NCBI GenBank assembly: GCA_037142515.1
Contig: JBAXAM010000017.1
Span: 1-27,428, forward strand
DNA: 27,428 nucleotides
From: JBAXAM01 sp037142515
GTDB lineage: Bacteria; Pseudomonadota; Gammaproteobacteria; UBA9339
Direction of reading: 5' to 3'
In this document: positions 1-8,222 of the stretch, in pieces
How the letters are laid out: every line of letters starts with the position of its first letter
Position numbering within the stretch: the first letter of the stretch is position 1
The notes under the pieces: generated by a model
What the model saw: the letters and a program-made list of their open reading frames with translations, nothing else
The model's database searches: none
What the model was told of the DNA's origin: nothing
Program-made: the position numbers and the translations under genes

Positions 1-18
1 CGCCTGCCTTGCCTATTA

Positions 19-1029
19 CTACTTAATTAGTCTCATATGTGTTTGGACTTTTACACGTTCAAACAATTGCGCCCAAGTTATACTTAAGCTTTCAGCTGTT
101 AGTTGTTGATTAAAATTGATATTTTTAACGAGATACTGATGTGATTTAAGCAACTGTTTTTGATAAGCAAAAAGCTTGTTTGAGTCAGTTTTTGCAGCCA
201 ACCGAATTAGTTCTTTAACCTGATCTTGATTGATAAGATTTTGAATAGCATTTAATTTGATTTTGATAAGATCACTGATAACGTGCATAAATGCAAGCAA
301 CAATGATCTAAAATCCCAATCTAAACATTGCTCTGCCATTTGAACTGTACTAATTTTATTATCCTGTAGCGCACAGAGATTTTGAAAGAACGTTAGGCGA
401 CGTTGAAAATTCTCTTCCTGTAGAATATTTAGGGCTTTCAATGGCGCATTTTCAGCTAAAGCAAGTGCTAACTTAAAATCAGTGTCTGGCGCTTGTTGTT
501 TTAGCCATTCTTGCGCAACAACAAGTGATGGTGTTTTGATAGATATTGTTTGACAGCGGCTACGAATAGTTGCGGCAAGCGCTATCGGACGGTGTGAAAT
601 CAAAACTATAATAACACTAGCTGCAGGTTCTTCTATGGTTTTTAGTAGCGAATTAGAAGCTGCGATATTTAATAATTCAGCATGCTCAATAATAATGATT
701 TTATATCCGCCCTGCTGCGAGGTATTGTTTAGCTCAGCGACTAACTCGCGAATTTGATCAATTTTTATAGCTTTATTTTCTTCTTCGGGTCTGATAATTA
801 TTAAGTCGGGGTGGTTATTAGATTCTAATAATTGACAAGTGCTGCACTCACCGCAAGCTTTGGTTGAACTATTTTTACAAAGTAATACTTCGGCCAAGCA
901 CAAAACAAAGTTGCACTTACCCACCCCTTCCGCTCCCTTTATTAAAATGGCATGAGGTAGCTGTCCGCTGTTTTTGCGACGGAGTAACTGCTTCCATTCT
1001 TGTTGTTGCCATGGATATATGGAGTGCAT
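19..1029 (-). CDS. holB: DNA polymerase III subunit delta-prime
   Basis: Clamp-loader subunit that, with delta and tau/gamma, opens the sliding clamp onto DNA at the replication fork. The 336-residue product has an AAA+ N-terminal domain: a P-loop-like GAEGVGKC (about 32-39), four zinc-ligand cysteines (51, 59, 62, 65), TIEEP (131-135) and the SRC sensor/arginine-finger motif at 157-159. The P-loop lysine is retained, unlike the degenerate loop of E. coli delta-prime. The ATG lies 2 nt after the tmk stop, so the two are almost certainly co-translated, as in E. coli tmk-holB. It is the last gene of the operon in this window. The 18 bases beyond its TAG stop contain an AAGG stretch on the minus strand that could serve a next gene outside the window. 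Confidence 0.95.
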   Translation of the reverse strand: MHSIYPWQQQEWKQLLRRKNSGQLPHAILIKGAEGVGKCNFVLCLAEVLLCKNSSTKACGECSTCQLLESNNHPDLIIIRPEEENKAIKIDQIRELVAELNNTSQQGGYKIIIIEHAELLNIAASNSLLKTIEEPAASVIIVLISHRPIALAATIRSRCQTISIKTPSLVVAQEWLKQQAPDTDFKLALALAENAPLKALNILQEENFQRRLTFFQNLCALQDNKISTVQMAEQCLDWDFRSLLLAFMHVISDLIKIKLNAIQNLINQDQVKELIRLAAKTDSNKLFAYQKQLLKSHQYLVKNINFNQQLTAESLSITWAQLFERVKVQTHMRLIK

Positions 1030-1031
1030 AG

Positions 1032-1652
1032 TTAATGAATAATTTTTTCTAAAAAAGCTTTCACCTGCTCTGTTACTTCTTCAGATGTTTTGTTGGCATC
1101 AATTAGATAAAAACGCTTAGGTTCTTTTTGCGCACGATTTAAGTAACAGCTACGTACTCGTTCATAAAATTCCTCACTCTCAATTTCAAGGCGATCTAGA
1201 GCTCTATTATTTTTAATACGACCAAAACCTCGGTCGACATTAATATCGAATAATAAAGTATAATCTGGACGTAAAGCACTTTGTACTAAGTTTTCTAAAA
1301 CCGCTATTTTTTCCTGCGATAAACGACGACCAGCGCCTTGATATGCATATGTGGCATCGGTAAAGCGATCACAAATCACCCACTGCCCGCCTTTTAGTGC
1401 TGGAATAACAACTTGATTTAAATGCTGCGCGCGCCCAGCAAAATAAAGCAATAACTCAGTATCTGGATGCATTAGCTCTTGATAATGATCTAAAATTATC
1501 TTGCGAATTTTTTCGGCAATTTCCGTTCCACCTGGTTCTCGTGTTAAAATAAATTCAATATTTTTTTTACGTAGATATTGGGCTAAAAACTGTACCGCAG
1601 TACTTTTCCCCGCTCCTTCCCCACCTTCAAGTGTAATAAAATATCCATTCAT
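1032..1652 (-). CDS. tmk: Thymidylate kinase
   Basis: Phosphorylates dTMP to dTDP with ATP in the cytoplasm, the committed step towards dTTP. The product is 206 residues, normal for the family. Visible motifs are the P-loop GGEGAGKS (10-17), the REPGGT substrate motif (38-43), the DRF motif (95-97) and a TYAYQGAGR segment characteristic of TMP kinases. The region around RALDRLE, near residue 150, is the LID. The gene lies 6 nt after the mltG stop and 2 nt before holB, the conserved mltG-tmk-holB order. No internal promoter is evident, so expression should follow the upstream fab/mltG operon. Confidence 0.96.
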   Translation of the reverse strand: MNGYFITLEGGEGAGKSTAVQFLAQYLRKKNIEFILTREPGGTEIAEKIRKIILDHYQELMHPDTELLLYFAGRAQHLNQVVIPALKGGQWVICDRFTDATYAYQGAGRRLSQEKIAVLENLVQSALRPDYTLLFDINVDRGFGRIKNNRALDRLEIESEEFYERVRSCYLNRAQKEPKRFYLIDANKTSEEVTEQVKAFLEKIIH

Positions 1653-1658
1653 AAATAA

Positions 1659-2669
1659 TTATTTGTGCCGCAAATATTTTTTAATTGCCTTACCCTGTTC
1701 TTTGAGTGTGTCTGAAAACTTATGGGTACCATCGCCTTTTGCTACATAATATAAAACAGTGCCTGGAGTTGGATGTAACGCTGCTTCAATTGAGCCTTTG
1801 CCTGGCAAAGAAATCGGGGTTGGCGGCAGTCCTTTGCGAGTGTAAGTATTGTATGGAGTATCTTTTGTAAGATCAGCTTTGGTTAATTTGCCGCTATGTT
1901 TTTCACCAAGCCCATAAATTACTGTAGGATCAACTTGAAGCAGCTTACCCATGGCAAGACGGCGCGCAATAACTCCTGCGATTACTGGCTTTTCTTGTTC
2001 AAATGCAGTTTCTTTTTCGATTATTGAAGCAATAATTAACGCTTCATAAGGACAGTGATACTGTACATCAACAGCTTTACTATCCCACGCTGTTTGCAAG
2101 CGCTTTTGCATTAATTTATACGCATTAGTTAATATATAAGTATCTTTTACCTCGCCACTAAATAAATATGTATCGGGAGCAAATCTGCCTTCTGGTAATT
2201 CACCTGGATATCCAATTGCGCTCATTATTTCATTAGAGTTGTATTGTTGGATAGTGTGTTTGATATAGGAGTTATTATTTAAAGCTGCAATCATTTGCGA
2301 AAAAGTCCACCCCTCTACAATTGTAAAAGCATGGCGCACTGCATCGCCTTTTACCATTTTTGTAAGCAATATCCCCGGGGTGGTAACACCAGGCTCAATA
2401 CTGTACTCCCCCGCCTTTAAATTACGCTCCACACCTCTAAACCGAGCAAGTAAATTAAAAAACAAGGGGCGCTTAATCAAGTTTTTTTGCTCCAAACCGG
2501 TAGAGGCCTTTTTAACAGACATTCCTTGAGTAAAAAGAAAAACAGCTGGCTTCTGACCCACCTCAATTAATGGAGCTTTTAAAAAAAGCCGGAAATCAAA
2601 GCTCAGTGCTAAACAAATTGCTATAAATGTAGCGCCTAAAATGATGGAAATTTTATTTTTTTGTTTCAT
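1659..2669 (-). CDS. mltG: Endolytic murein transglycosylase MltG (YceG-like)
   Basis: Inner-membrane lytic transglycosylase that cuts nascent glycan strands and is thought to set peptidoglycan strand length. The 336-residue protein has one N-terminal membrane segment (about 8-25), then a periplasmic LysM-like region and the YceG catalytic domain. Family motifs are EGWTFSQ (119-125), LPEGRFAPDTYLF (158-170), the IIASIIEKET stretch (212-221) with catalytic Glu218, DPTVIYGLG (247-255) and PYNTYTRKGLPPTPIS (272-287). Glu218 has the same number as the known E. coli catalytic residue. It starts with ATG and a weak Shine-Dalgarno, 36 nt after the unknown gene upstream. In E. coli the upstream neighbour is pabC, which is not here. 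Confidence 0.95.
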   Translation of the reverse strand: MKQKNKISIILGATFIAICLALSFDFRLFLKAPLIEVGQKPAVFLFTQGMSVKKASTGLEQKNLIKRPLFFNLLARFRGVERNLKAGEYSIEPGVTTPGILLTKMVKGDAVRHAFTIVEGWTFSQMIAALNNNSYIKHTIQQYNSNEIMSAIGYPGELPEGRFAPDTYLFSGEVKDTYILTNAYKLMQKRLQTAWDSKAVDVQYHCPYEALIIASIIEKETAFEQEKPVIAGVIARRLAMGKLLQVDPTVIYGLGEKHSGKLTKADLTKDTPYNTYTRKGLPPTPISLPGKGSIEAALHPTPGTVLYYVAKGDGTHKFSDTLKEQGKAIKKYLRHK

Positions 2670-2705
2670 TTTTTGATAATGATATTGGATGAATTGTATA
2701 CTTTA

Positions 2706-4010
2706 TTAAATAAATTTATCGTTAGTAATTACGATTTGATTATCCACCTGGTTAATTTTATGCATAACAACTAATATATCTTTGTATAATTCGTCTTTAA
2801 TGTTTTCAAATATTTTAGAATTAATTTTTTTTGGATTTATTTCTGCTTTACCTTTAAAAAACCCGTAAACTCCCATCCATCCAGTATAGCAAGTTAAATC
2901 GTTATAAAATTTTTCTGTATATTTATGCACGAAAGCAGTGTCTCTAACTAATTTCTGTAATGTGTTAATAAAGATTTGTTCAGCCTCAATTGTTTTATGT
3001 TGTACAGATAATTGATAAAAATCATCTATTACCACATTTAATATTTTATCTAATGTTTCTTGATATTTTGGAGTTACACAGGTTGTATGTAATCGTGTTA
3101 TACAATGCACGAAATGTTGTTGTACTACTAGTCTTAAATTTTGAGCGAAGAATACATTAAAAGACAAAAGCTCTTTTTTTATTTTTTTCATCTCTTCATC
3201 TTCTTCTTTTCCATTCATTTTTTTTATATAGTTTTCGACTTGATGATTTACTAGCATTGCTTGCGATTCCTCAAATTTTTCATTGAGGATAAAAACTTTA
3301 TGTGCATCGTTATAGCATTTTGCTCTAATGGAACCAAAAGTCGTATAGTTAACAAACGCAGCTTGTAAAGCACATAAATCTTTTACGGTTGTTTTATTAG
3401 GTTCCATATGTAATATCCATTTTAATTCATCCAGCGTATAATTTTCCAACTGTTTTCCATAATTATGGTCGTCGCTTCCTAACATTGTTTTTTTGAAGCA
3501 GCATGCATCAACTAAAAATGTCACGTTTTTTACAATATTTGAATTATTTTGAAATTTTATAATTGTGGGTACAAATCTACCGTAATTATGAATGTAACAA
3601 ATTTTTGATAAACCTTCTGGATTGCTTTTTATTATTCCCATTAACGCATAGTCTAACTCGCCGCTTATGCTATCTATGACAATACAAATACCATTTTTTT
3701 CAATAGAGCAATGAATGAGATTATTTATTGCCTTAACTTCGCTATCTTTTAACTTGTTTGTATATAGACCTAATTTATACATTTCACAAGCATCTATACG
3801 ACTTTCTTGGTATTCATCTCCATAGTTACCTAATAACAAACCTACACAAGGAATTTTAGGATCACGGACAAACGCCGGTTGTTCTTGCCATTCAAAATCT
3901 TCACACCCTGCTGAAATGTAAAATATTGAACCTTGTGATATTTTCTGTGATATTTTCTCAAAAAGTCGTAGAGAATTATCATGAGATAAGTTTTGTTCCG
4001 TACTATACAT
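2706..4010 (-). CDS. Unknown protein inserted in the fab-mltG operon
   Basis: I do not recognise this 434-residue protein. It has no signal peptide and no membrane segment. The N-terminal half (about 27-200) alternates hydrophobic strands (GSIFYISAG, PCVGLLLGN, GICIVID, NVTFLVDACC) with helices, suggesting an alpha/beta fold. The C-terminal half (about 205-420) looks mainly helical, with a charged segment at 268-280 (KEEDEEMKK). It has 13 cysteines (36, 55, 75, 101, 109, 138, 170, 171, 213, 232, 303, 311, 374), more compatible with a reducing compartment. The start is well supported by TAGGAGA about 9 nt before the ATG. It occupies the place of pabC between fabF (36 nt away) and mltG (36 nt away), on the same strand, and looks more AT-rich than its neighbours. 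If the host is a Legionellales member, a secreted effector is one possibility, but no motif shows this. Confidence 0.8.
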   Translation of the reverse strand: MYSTEQNLSHDNSLRLFEKISQKISQGSIFYISAGCEDFEWQEQPAFVRDPKIPCVGLLLGNYGDEYQESRIDACEMYKLGLYTNKLKDSEVKAINNLIHCSIEKNGICIVIDSISGELDYALMGIIKSNPEGLSKICYIHNYGRFVPTIIKFQNNSNIVKNVTFLVDACCFKKTMLGSDDHNYGKQLENYTLDELKWILHMEPNKTTVKDLCALQAAFVNYTTFGSIRAKCYNDAHKVFILNEKFEESQAMLVNHQVENYIKKMNGKEEDEEMKKIKKELLSFNVFFAQNLRLVVQQHFVHCITRLHTTCVTPKYQETLDKILNVVIDDFYQLSVQHKTIEAEQIFINTLQKLVRDTAFVHKYTEKFYNDLTCYTGWMGVYGFFKGKAEINPKKINSKIFENIKDELYKDILVVMHKINQVDNQIVITNDKFI

Positions 4011-4046
4011 ACACCAAATCTCCTACAAAATCAGTAAAATTAAAGG

Positions 4047-5291
4047 CTATATCTTTTTAAAAAGCAAAGAGGTGTTGGTACCACCAAAACCGAAAGAATT
4101 AGAAAGAGCAGAATCAATGCGCATTGGGCGAGCGGTGTGTGGAACAAAATCTAAATCACAACCCTCGTCTGGGTTATCGATATTAATTGTTGGCGGAGCA
4201 ACTTGATCACGAATTGCTAAAATAGAGAAAATTGCTTCAACTGAACCGGCGGCGCCAAGTAAATGACCAGTCATAGATTTGGTAGAGCTTACTGGGATTT
4301 TGTAAGCATAATCTGAAAATATTTTTTTAATAGCTATAATTTCGATTGTATCACCTGCTGGAGTCGACGTAGCATGAGCATTGATATAACCAATTGATTC
4401 TTTATTTATTGCAGCGTCATTAATTGCATTTTGCATCGCCAGAGCAGATCCAGACCCCTCTTGATCTGGCAATGTCATATGAGAAGCATCGCAGCTCATA
4501 CCATAACCTGTAAGCTCAGCATAAATACGAGCCCCGCGACGTTTGGCAAATTCATATTCTTCAAGAATTACAACACCAGAACCTTCTCCTAGCACGAAAC
4601 CATCACGATCTTTGTCCCAAGGACGACAGGCCTTAGTTGGATCATCATTGTGCCTGGACAATGCACGCATCGCAGCAAATCCACCAATACCCAATACAGT
4701 AGTAGCCATTTCACAGCCACCAGCAATCATAACATCGGCATCACCATAGCTAATTAGGCGAGCAGAATTGCCAATATTATGCGCTCCAGTACTACACGCA
4801 GTAACAATTGATAAATTTGGACCTTTGCAGCCATGTTTAATTGCCACTATCCCTGGCGCCATATTGATAATGGTATAAGGGATAAAAGTTGGTAATATCT
4901 TTCTAAAGCCGCCTTCGATAAAAGCTTCGTGATTTCTTTGGATGGATAATAATCCTCCAATTCCAGCGCCGATTGAAACCCCAACTCGATTAGCAATTTC
5001 ATCAGTAATAGCCAAACCAGAGTCGGCAACGGCCTGCGCGGAAGCTGCTATAGCAAATTGAGTAAAAGCCTCGGTTTTGCGAGCTTCTTTAGGATCGAGA
5101 TACAGCAACGGGTCAAAGTTTTTGACGTCAGCGCAAATTTGCACCGGAAAACTAGAAGCATCGAAAGCTGTAATAGCACGTATGCCACTTTTTCCAGCTA
5201 ACAAAGCATCCCACGTATCAGCCACATTCAAGCCTAGCGGCGTGACCATCCCAAGACCCGTAATAACAACACGTCGTTTTGCCAAAGCCAT
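4047..5291 (-). CDS. fabF: Beta-ketoacyl-ACP synthase II
   Basis: Condenses malonyl-ACP with acyl-ACP to elongate fatty acids by two carbons; the FabF class also handles unsaturated and temperature-dependent elongation. The 414-residue thiolase-fold enzyme shows the catalytic Cys166 in TACSTGAHN, His306 in NAHATSTPAGD, Lys338 and His343 in STKSMTGHLLGAAGSVEA, and the C-terminal GFGGTN gate motif (401-406). AGAGGA precedes the ATG at unusually short spacing (about 2-3 nt). The gene is 13 nt after acpP, the conserved acpP-fabF pair, which suits coordinated synthesis of enzyme and carrier. All key residues are present and the length is normal. Confidence 0.97.
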   Translation of the reverse strand: MALAKRRVVITGLGMVTPLGLNVADTWDALLAGKSGIRAITAFDASSFPVQICADVKNFDPLLYLDPKEARKTEAFTQFAIAASAQAVADSGLAITDEIANRVGVSIGAGIGGLLSIQRNHEAFIEGGFRKILPTFIPYTIINMAPGIVAIKHGCKGPNLSIVTACSTGAHNIGNSARLISYGDADVMIAGGCEMATTVLGIGGFAAMRALSRHNDDPTKACRPWDKDRDGFVLGEGSGVVILEEYEFAKRRGARIYAELTGYGMSCDASHMTLPDQEGSGSALAMQNAINDAAINKESIGYINAHATSTPAGDTIEIIAIKKIFSDYAYKIPVSSTKSMTGHLLGAAGSVEAIFSILAIRDQVAPPTINIDNPDEGCDLDFVPHTARPMRIDSALSNSFGFGGTNTSLLFKKI

Positions 5292-5304
5292 ATCCTCTAA
5301 AATA

Positions 5305-5550
5305 TTATTGCGCCACCTTGATATGAGATTGGACGTATTCTACTGCTTGCTGAACTGTTGTAATCTTTTCGGCATCTTCATCAGGTATTTCGGTACTAAA
5401 CTCTTCTTCCAAGGCCATAACCAGTTCGACCGTGTCCAACGAATCAGCACCTAAATCATCGACAAAGGAAGATTCATTCGTAATTTCACTTTCGTTAACA
5501 CCAAGCTGCTCAGCGATAATCTTTTTAACACGTTCTTCAATAGTTGGCAT
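5305..5550 (-). CDS. acpP: Acyl carrier protein
   Basis: Small acidic carrier that holds growing acyl chains on a 4'-phosphopantetheine arm during fatty-acid synthesis; it also donates acyl groups to PlsX and to lipid A enzymes. The 81-residue product has the DSL attachment motif with Ser37 inside GADSLDTVELVMALEEEF (34-51) and is rich in Asp/Glu, as expected. GAGGA lies about 9 nt before the ATG, a good ribosome binding site. A 106-nt AT-rich spacer (5551-5656) separates it from fabG. That is the longest gap inside this operon and could hold an extra acpP promoter or a processing site, but I found no -35/-10 pair good enough to call. Confidence 0.97.
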   Translation of the reverse strand: MPTIEERVKKIIAEQLGVNESEITNESSFVDDLGADSLDTVELVMALEEEFSTEIPDEDAEKITTVQQAVEYVQSHIKVAQ

Positions 5551-5656
5551 ACTGCGGTTTCCTCGTAAATGTTAATAAGTTAAATCAAAATATCGTCATT
5601 AGTTTATTCAAAAGTAACTAACTTGCAAGTAATATTTTTATACAAGCAATTGCTAT

Positions 5657-6364
5657 TTAAAACATGTACATGCCGCCGTTCACATGTATTGTTGCACCTG
5701 TAATATAAGATGATTCCTCGCTTGCCAAAAAAGCTACTGCATTTGCTATGTCTTCTGGTTGACCAAGGCGCTTTGCTGGAACTTTTAATAATAACGTTTC
5801 TCTTTGTTCGGGGGTCAGTTTTTTTGTCATATCTGTTTCTATAAAACCCGGGGCAATACAATTCACTGTAATATTGCGCGAAGCAACCTCAATAGCCAAG
5901 GATTTGCTAAAGGAAACTATACCACCTTTGCTGGCTGCATAATTTGCTTGCCCAGCATTACCACTGTATGCAACAACAGAAGCAATATTAATAATTCTAC
6001 CAAAGCGCGCTTTCACCATGTCGCGAATACAAATGCGGCATAAACGAAATGAAGAAGTTAGATTAGTTGATATTACTTGATCCCATTCTTCTTGTGACAT
6101 TCGTAGCATTAAATTATCGCGCGTAATGCCCGCATTATTAACTAGAATACTTGGAGCGCCATATTCTTTATTAATTTGTTCCATAGTTTTTTCTATAGAT
6201 TCTTGTTTGGTTACATCCATAAAAAAGCACTTGCTATCACTTTCATCACTATTATAATCAACGCCAACAACTATAGAGCCGGCTTTAGTAAGATGCGCGG
6301 CAACAGCCTTACCAATACCTCGACTTGCTCCAGTAACTAGCACCACTTTATTTTTTAATGACAT
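5657..6364 (-). CDS. fabG: 3-oxoacyl-ACP reductase
   Basis: NADPH-dependent reduction of beta-ketoacyl-ACP to beta-hydroxyacyl-ACP in the fatty-acid elongation cycle. The 235-residue classical short-chain dehydrogenase has the TGASRGIG cofactor loop (11-18), NNAG (76-79), catalytic Ser129, Tyr142 and Lys146 (YAASK), and the PGFIETDMT segment after the active site. It is about nine residues shorter than E. coli FabG, with the shortening in the N-terminal half around residues 38-50. The start is supported by CGGAG 5 nt upstream. It overlaps the end of fabD by 10 bp, indicating translational coupling. Context (fabD before, acpP after) makes FabG far more likely than another SDR. Confidence 0.96.
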   Translation of the reverse strand: MSLKNKVVLVTGASRGIGKAVAAHLTKAGSIVVGVDYNSDESDSKCFFMDVTKQESIEKTMEQINKEYGAPSILVNNAGITRDNLMLRMSQEEWDQVISTNLTSSFRLCRICIRDMVKARFGRIINIASVVAYSGNAGQANYAASKGGIVSFSKSLAIEVASRNITVNCIAPGFIETDMTKKLTPEQRETLLLKVPAKRLGQPEDIANAVAFLASEESSYITGATIHVNGGMYMF

Positions 6365-7263
6365 AACACTCCGTCAGCTATTATTTCTTTGCTAATTCTC
6401 TTATTAAGTCCTGTTAATACTTTTCCAGGACCGCACTCTAAAATATATTTTGCGCCATTATTAACCATGTACTGCACAGTTTCAACCCAACGCACCGGAC
6501 TATATAACTGCCTCACTAGCACATCACGAATTTTATCTGGATCGCTGTAACATGCAACATCTGCATTATGTATCACTGAGATTTTTGGAGAATTAATTGT
6601 AACCTGTGATAAACACCTAGATAATTGGTCAGATGCTTGCTGCATGAGTTTACAATGTGACGGTACACTTACGGGGAGAATTTTTGTTATTTTTGCTCCA
6701 GCTTTTTTGGCAAGATCAGCAGCACGCTTTGCTGCATTGAGTTGCCCAGCGAGAACTACTTGGCCGATAGAATTGTAATTTGCCGGCACTAATATTTCTC
6801 CTTCTTCTTGTGCTGCTTCGCTACAAATATGTTTAATAACATTATTATCTAGACCAACGATGGCAACCATGGCGCTTTCACCATGATATGAATCTTGCAT
6901 AAAGCGACCACGATCTCTGACTAACAGTAAAGCATCAGCAAAACTTATAGCATCAGCACAAACTAAAGCAGTGTATTCTCCCAGGCTATGTCCAGCCACA
7001 AAAGCTGGTAGCTCATTATTTTTTTCTCGCCAAATACGCCATACAGCAACACCAGCAGTTAATAAAGCTGGTTGAGTAATTTCGGTTTGATTGAGTCTTT
7101 CTTCTGGACCATTTTGTGCTAAGTCCCATAAATCATAACCCAAAATCTGTGAGGCTTCGGTAAAAGTTGATTGAATATGGTTAAATGCAGCAGCTAATTC
7201 TTTTAGCATGCCTATTGATTGTGATCCCTGACCCGGGAAAACTATGGCTAATTTGTCGTTCAT
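6355..7263 (-). CDS. fabD: Malonyl-CoA:ACP transacylase
   Basis: Transfers malonyl from CoA to acyl carrier protein, supplying the extender unit for FabH and FabF. The 302-residue protein has the GQGSQ oxyanion motif (11-15), the nucleophile Ser93 in GHSLGEYTAL, Arg118 that binds the malonyl carboxylate, and His203 in VPSHCKLM. An in-frame ATG exists 24 nt further upstream (7287), but I chose 7263. The protein then begins MNDKLAIVFPGQGSQ like other FabD proteins, and the start overlaps the fabH stop as ATGA, the pattern also seen at the plsX/fabH junction. The upstream alternative lacks a usable Shine-Dalgarno spacing. Confidence 0.95.
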   Translation of the reverse strand: MNDKLAIVFPGQGSQSIGMLKELAAAFNHIQSTFTEASQILGYDLWDLAQNGPEERLNQTEITQPALLTAGVAVWRIWREKNNELPAFVAGHSLGEYTALVCADAISFADALLLVRDRGRFMQDSYHGESAMVAIVGLDNNVIKHICSEAAQEEGEILVPANYNSIGQVVLAGQLNAAKRAADLAKKAGAKITKILPVSVPSHCKLMQQASDQLSRCLSQVTINSPKISVIHNADVACYSDPDKIRDVLVRQLYSPVRWVETVQYMVNNGAKYILECGPGKVLTGLNKRISKEIIADGVLCH

Positions 7264-8222
7264 AACCTTACCAATGCAGCGCCCCATCCTAATCCGGCGC
7301 CAAAAGCTTCGAGCAATAGAAGCTGGTCTTTTTTGATTCTGCCATCACGCACGCCAATATCAAGCGCTAGTGGCACAGAAGCTGCTGATGTGTTTCCTTG
7401 ATCTTCAATTGTTAAAATCACTCTTTCCATTGGCAAATTAAGCTTTTTAGCAGTTGCCAAAATAATGCGCAAATTGGCTTGATGCGGGATCAGCCAATCA
7501 ATTTGTGATTTATCGATATTATTGGCCTTAAGTGTTTCTTCTACAAGCGCATCCAACATATTTACAGCTACTTTAAAGACTTTATTGCCTTGCATTCTAA
7601 TATTGCGTGGTTCGTTAATACTATAAACAGTACCGGAATGATCAATCAAATCATTAAGGCTACCATCTGCATGTAGATGCGTAGAATAAACCCCTGGCTT
7701 ATTGTCTGCTTTGAGAACTACTGCGCCAGCACCATCAGAAAATAAAATACAGGTTGATCTATCAGACCAATCGACAAGTTTAGTTAAAGAATCTGCTCCT
7801 ACAACTAAAGCACAATCAACTGCACCTGCTCGAATATACTGATCTGCAATACTCAAAGCATAAACAAACCCACTGCATGCAACACTAACATCAAAGGCTG
7901 GACAAGCAGTTTTTGTTATACCTAAAAGATTCTGAAGACAGCAAGCGGTATTAGGAAAAAGCTTATTTGGTGTAGATGTAGCAACAATAATTAATTGAAT
8001 TTCATTTTTGTCAATACCTGAAGCTTCAATCGCTCTCTTGGCAGCAATTTCAGCCATAGTAGTAGTTGACTCATTTTCAGCCATAATATGGCGGTTTTTA
8101 ACTCCGGTACGAGTGAAAATCCATTCGTCAGTAGTATCAACCATTTTTTCTAAATCTGCATTGGTCAAAAGCTTACTTGGTAGATAACTGCCAGTACCGA
8201 TTATGCGAGCGTATTTTTTCAT
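7260..8222 (-). CDS. fabH: Beta-ketoacyl-ACP synthase III
   Basis: Starts fatty-acid synthesis by condensing acetyl-CoA (or another acyl-CoA) with malonyl-ACP. The 320-residue protein shows the Cys-His-Asn triad: Cys116 in VACSGFVYAL, His247 in IPHQANLRI and Asn277 in GNTSAAS. The C-terminal GAGLGWGAALVRL end is also typical. Its ATG overlaps the plsX stop (ATGA), and its own TGA overlaps the fabD start in the same manner, so plsX-fabH-fabD form a translationally coupled chain. No strong Shine-Dalgarno precedes it, consistent with reinitiation. Confidence 0.96.
   Translation of the reverse strand: MKKYARIIGTGSYLPSKLLTNADLEKMVDTTDEWIFTRTGVKNRHIMAENESTTTMAEIAAKRAIEASGIDKNEIQLIIVATSTPNKLFPNTACCLQNLLGITKTACPAFDVSVACSGFVYALSIADQYIRAGAVDCALVVGADSLTKLVDWSDRSTCILFSDGAGAVVLKADNKPGVYSTHLHADGSLNDLIDHSGTVYSINEPRNIRMQGNKVFKVAVNMLDALVEETLKANNIDKSQIDWLIPHQANLRIILATAKKLNLPMERVILTIEDQGNTSAASVPLALDIGVRDGRIKKDQLLLLEAFGAGLGWGAALVRL

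Noticed and set aside
5645..5654. Palindrome AGCAATTGCT after the fabG stop
   Set aside because: Ten bases with no loop and no T run; too short to call an operator or terminator in an AT-rich gap.
5604..5861. 85-codon Cys/Arg-rich frame overlapping fabG on the same strand
   Set aside because: It is out of frame with a conserved enzyme, has no ribosome site, and no recognisable motif.
7264..7287. Eight-codon upstream start of fabD
   Set aside because: It would extend into fabH, lacks proper ribosome-site spacing, and FabD proteins begin at the MNDKLAIVFPGQGSQ point; the ATGA overlap supports 7263.
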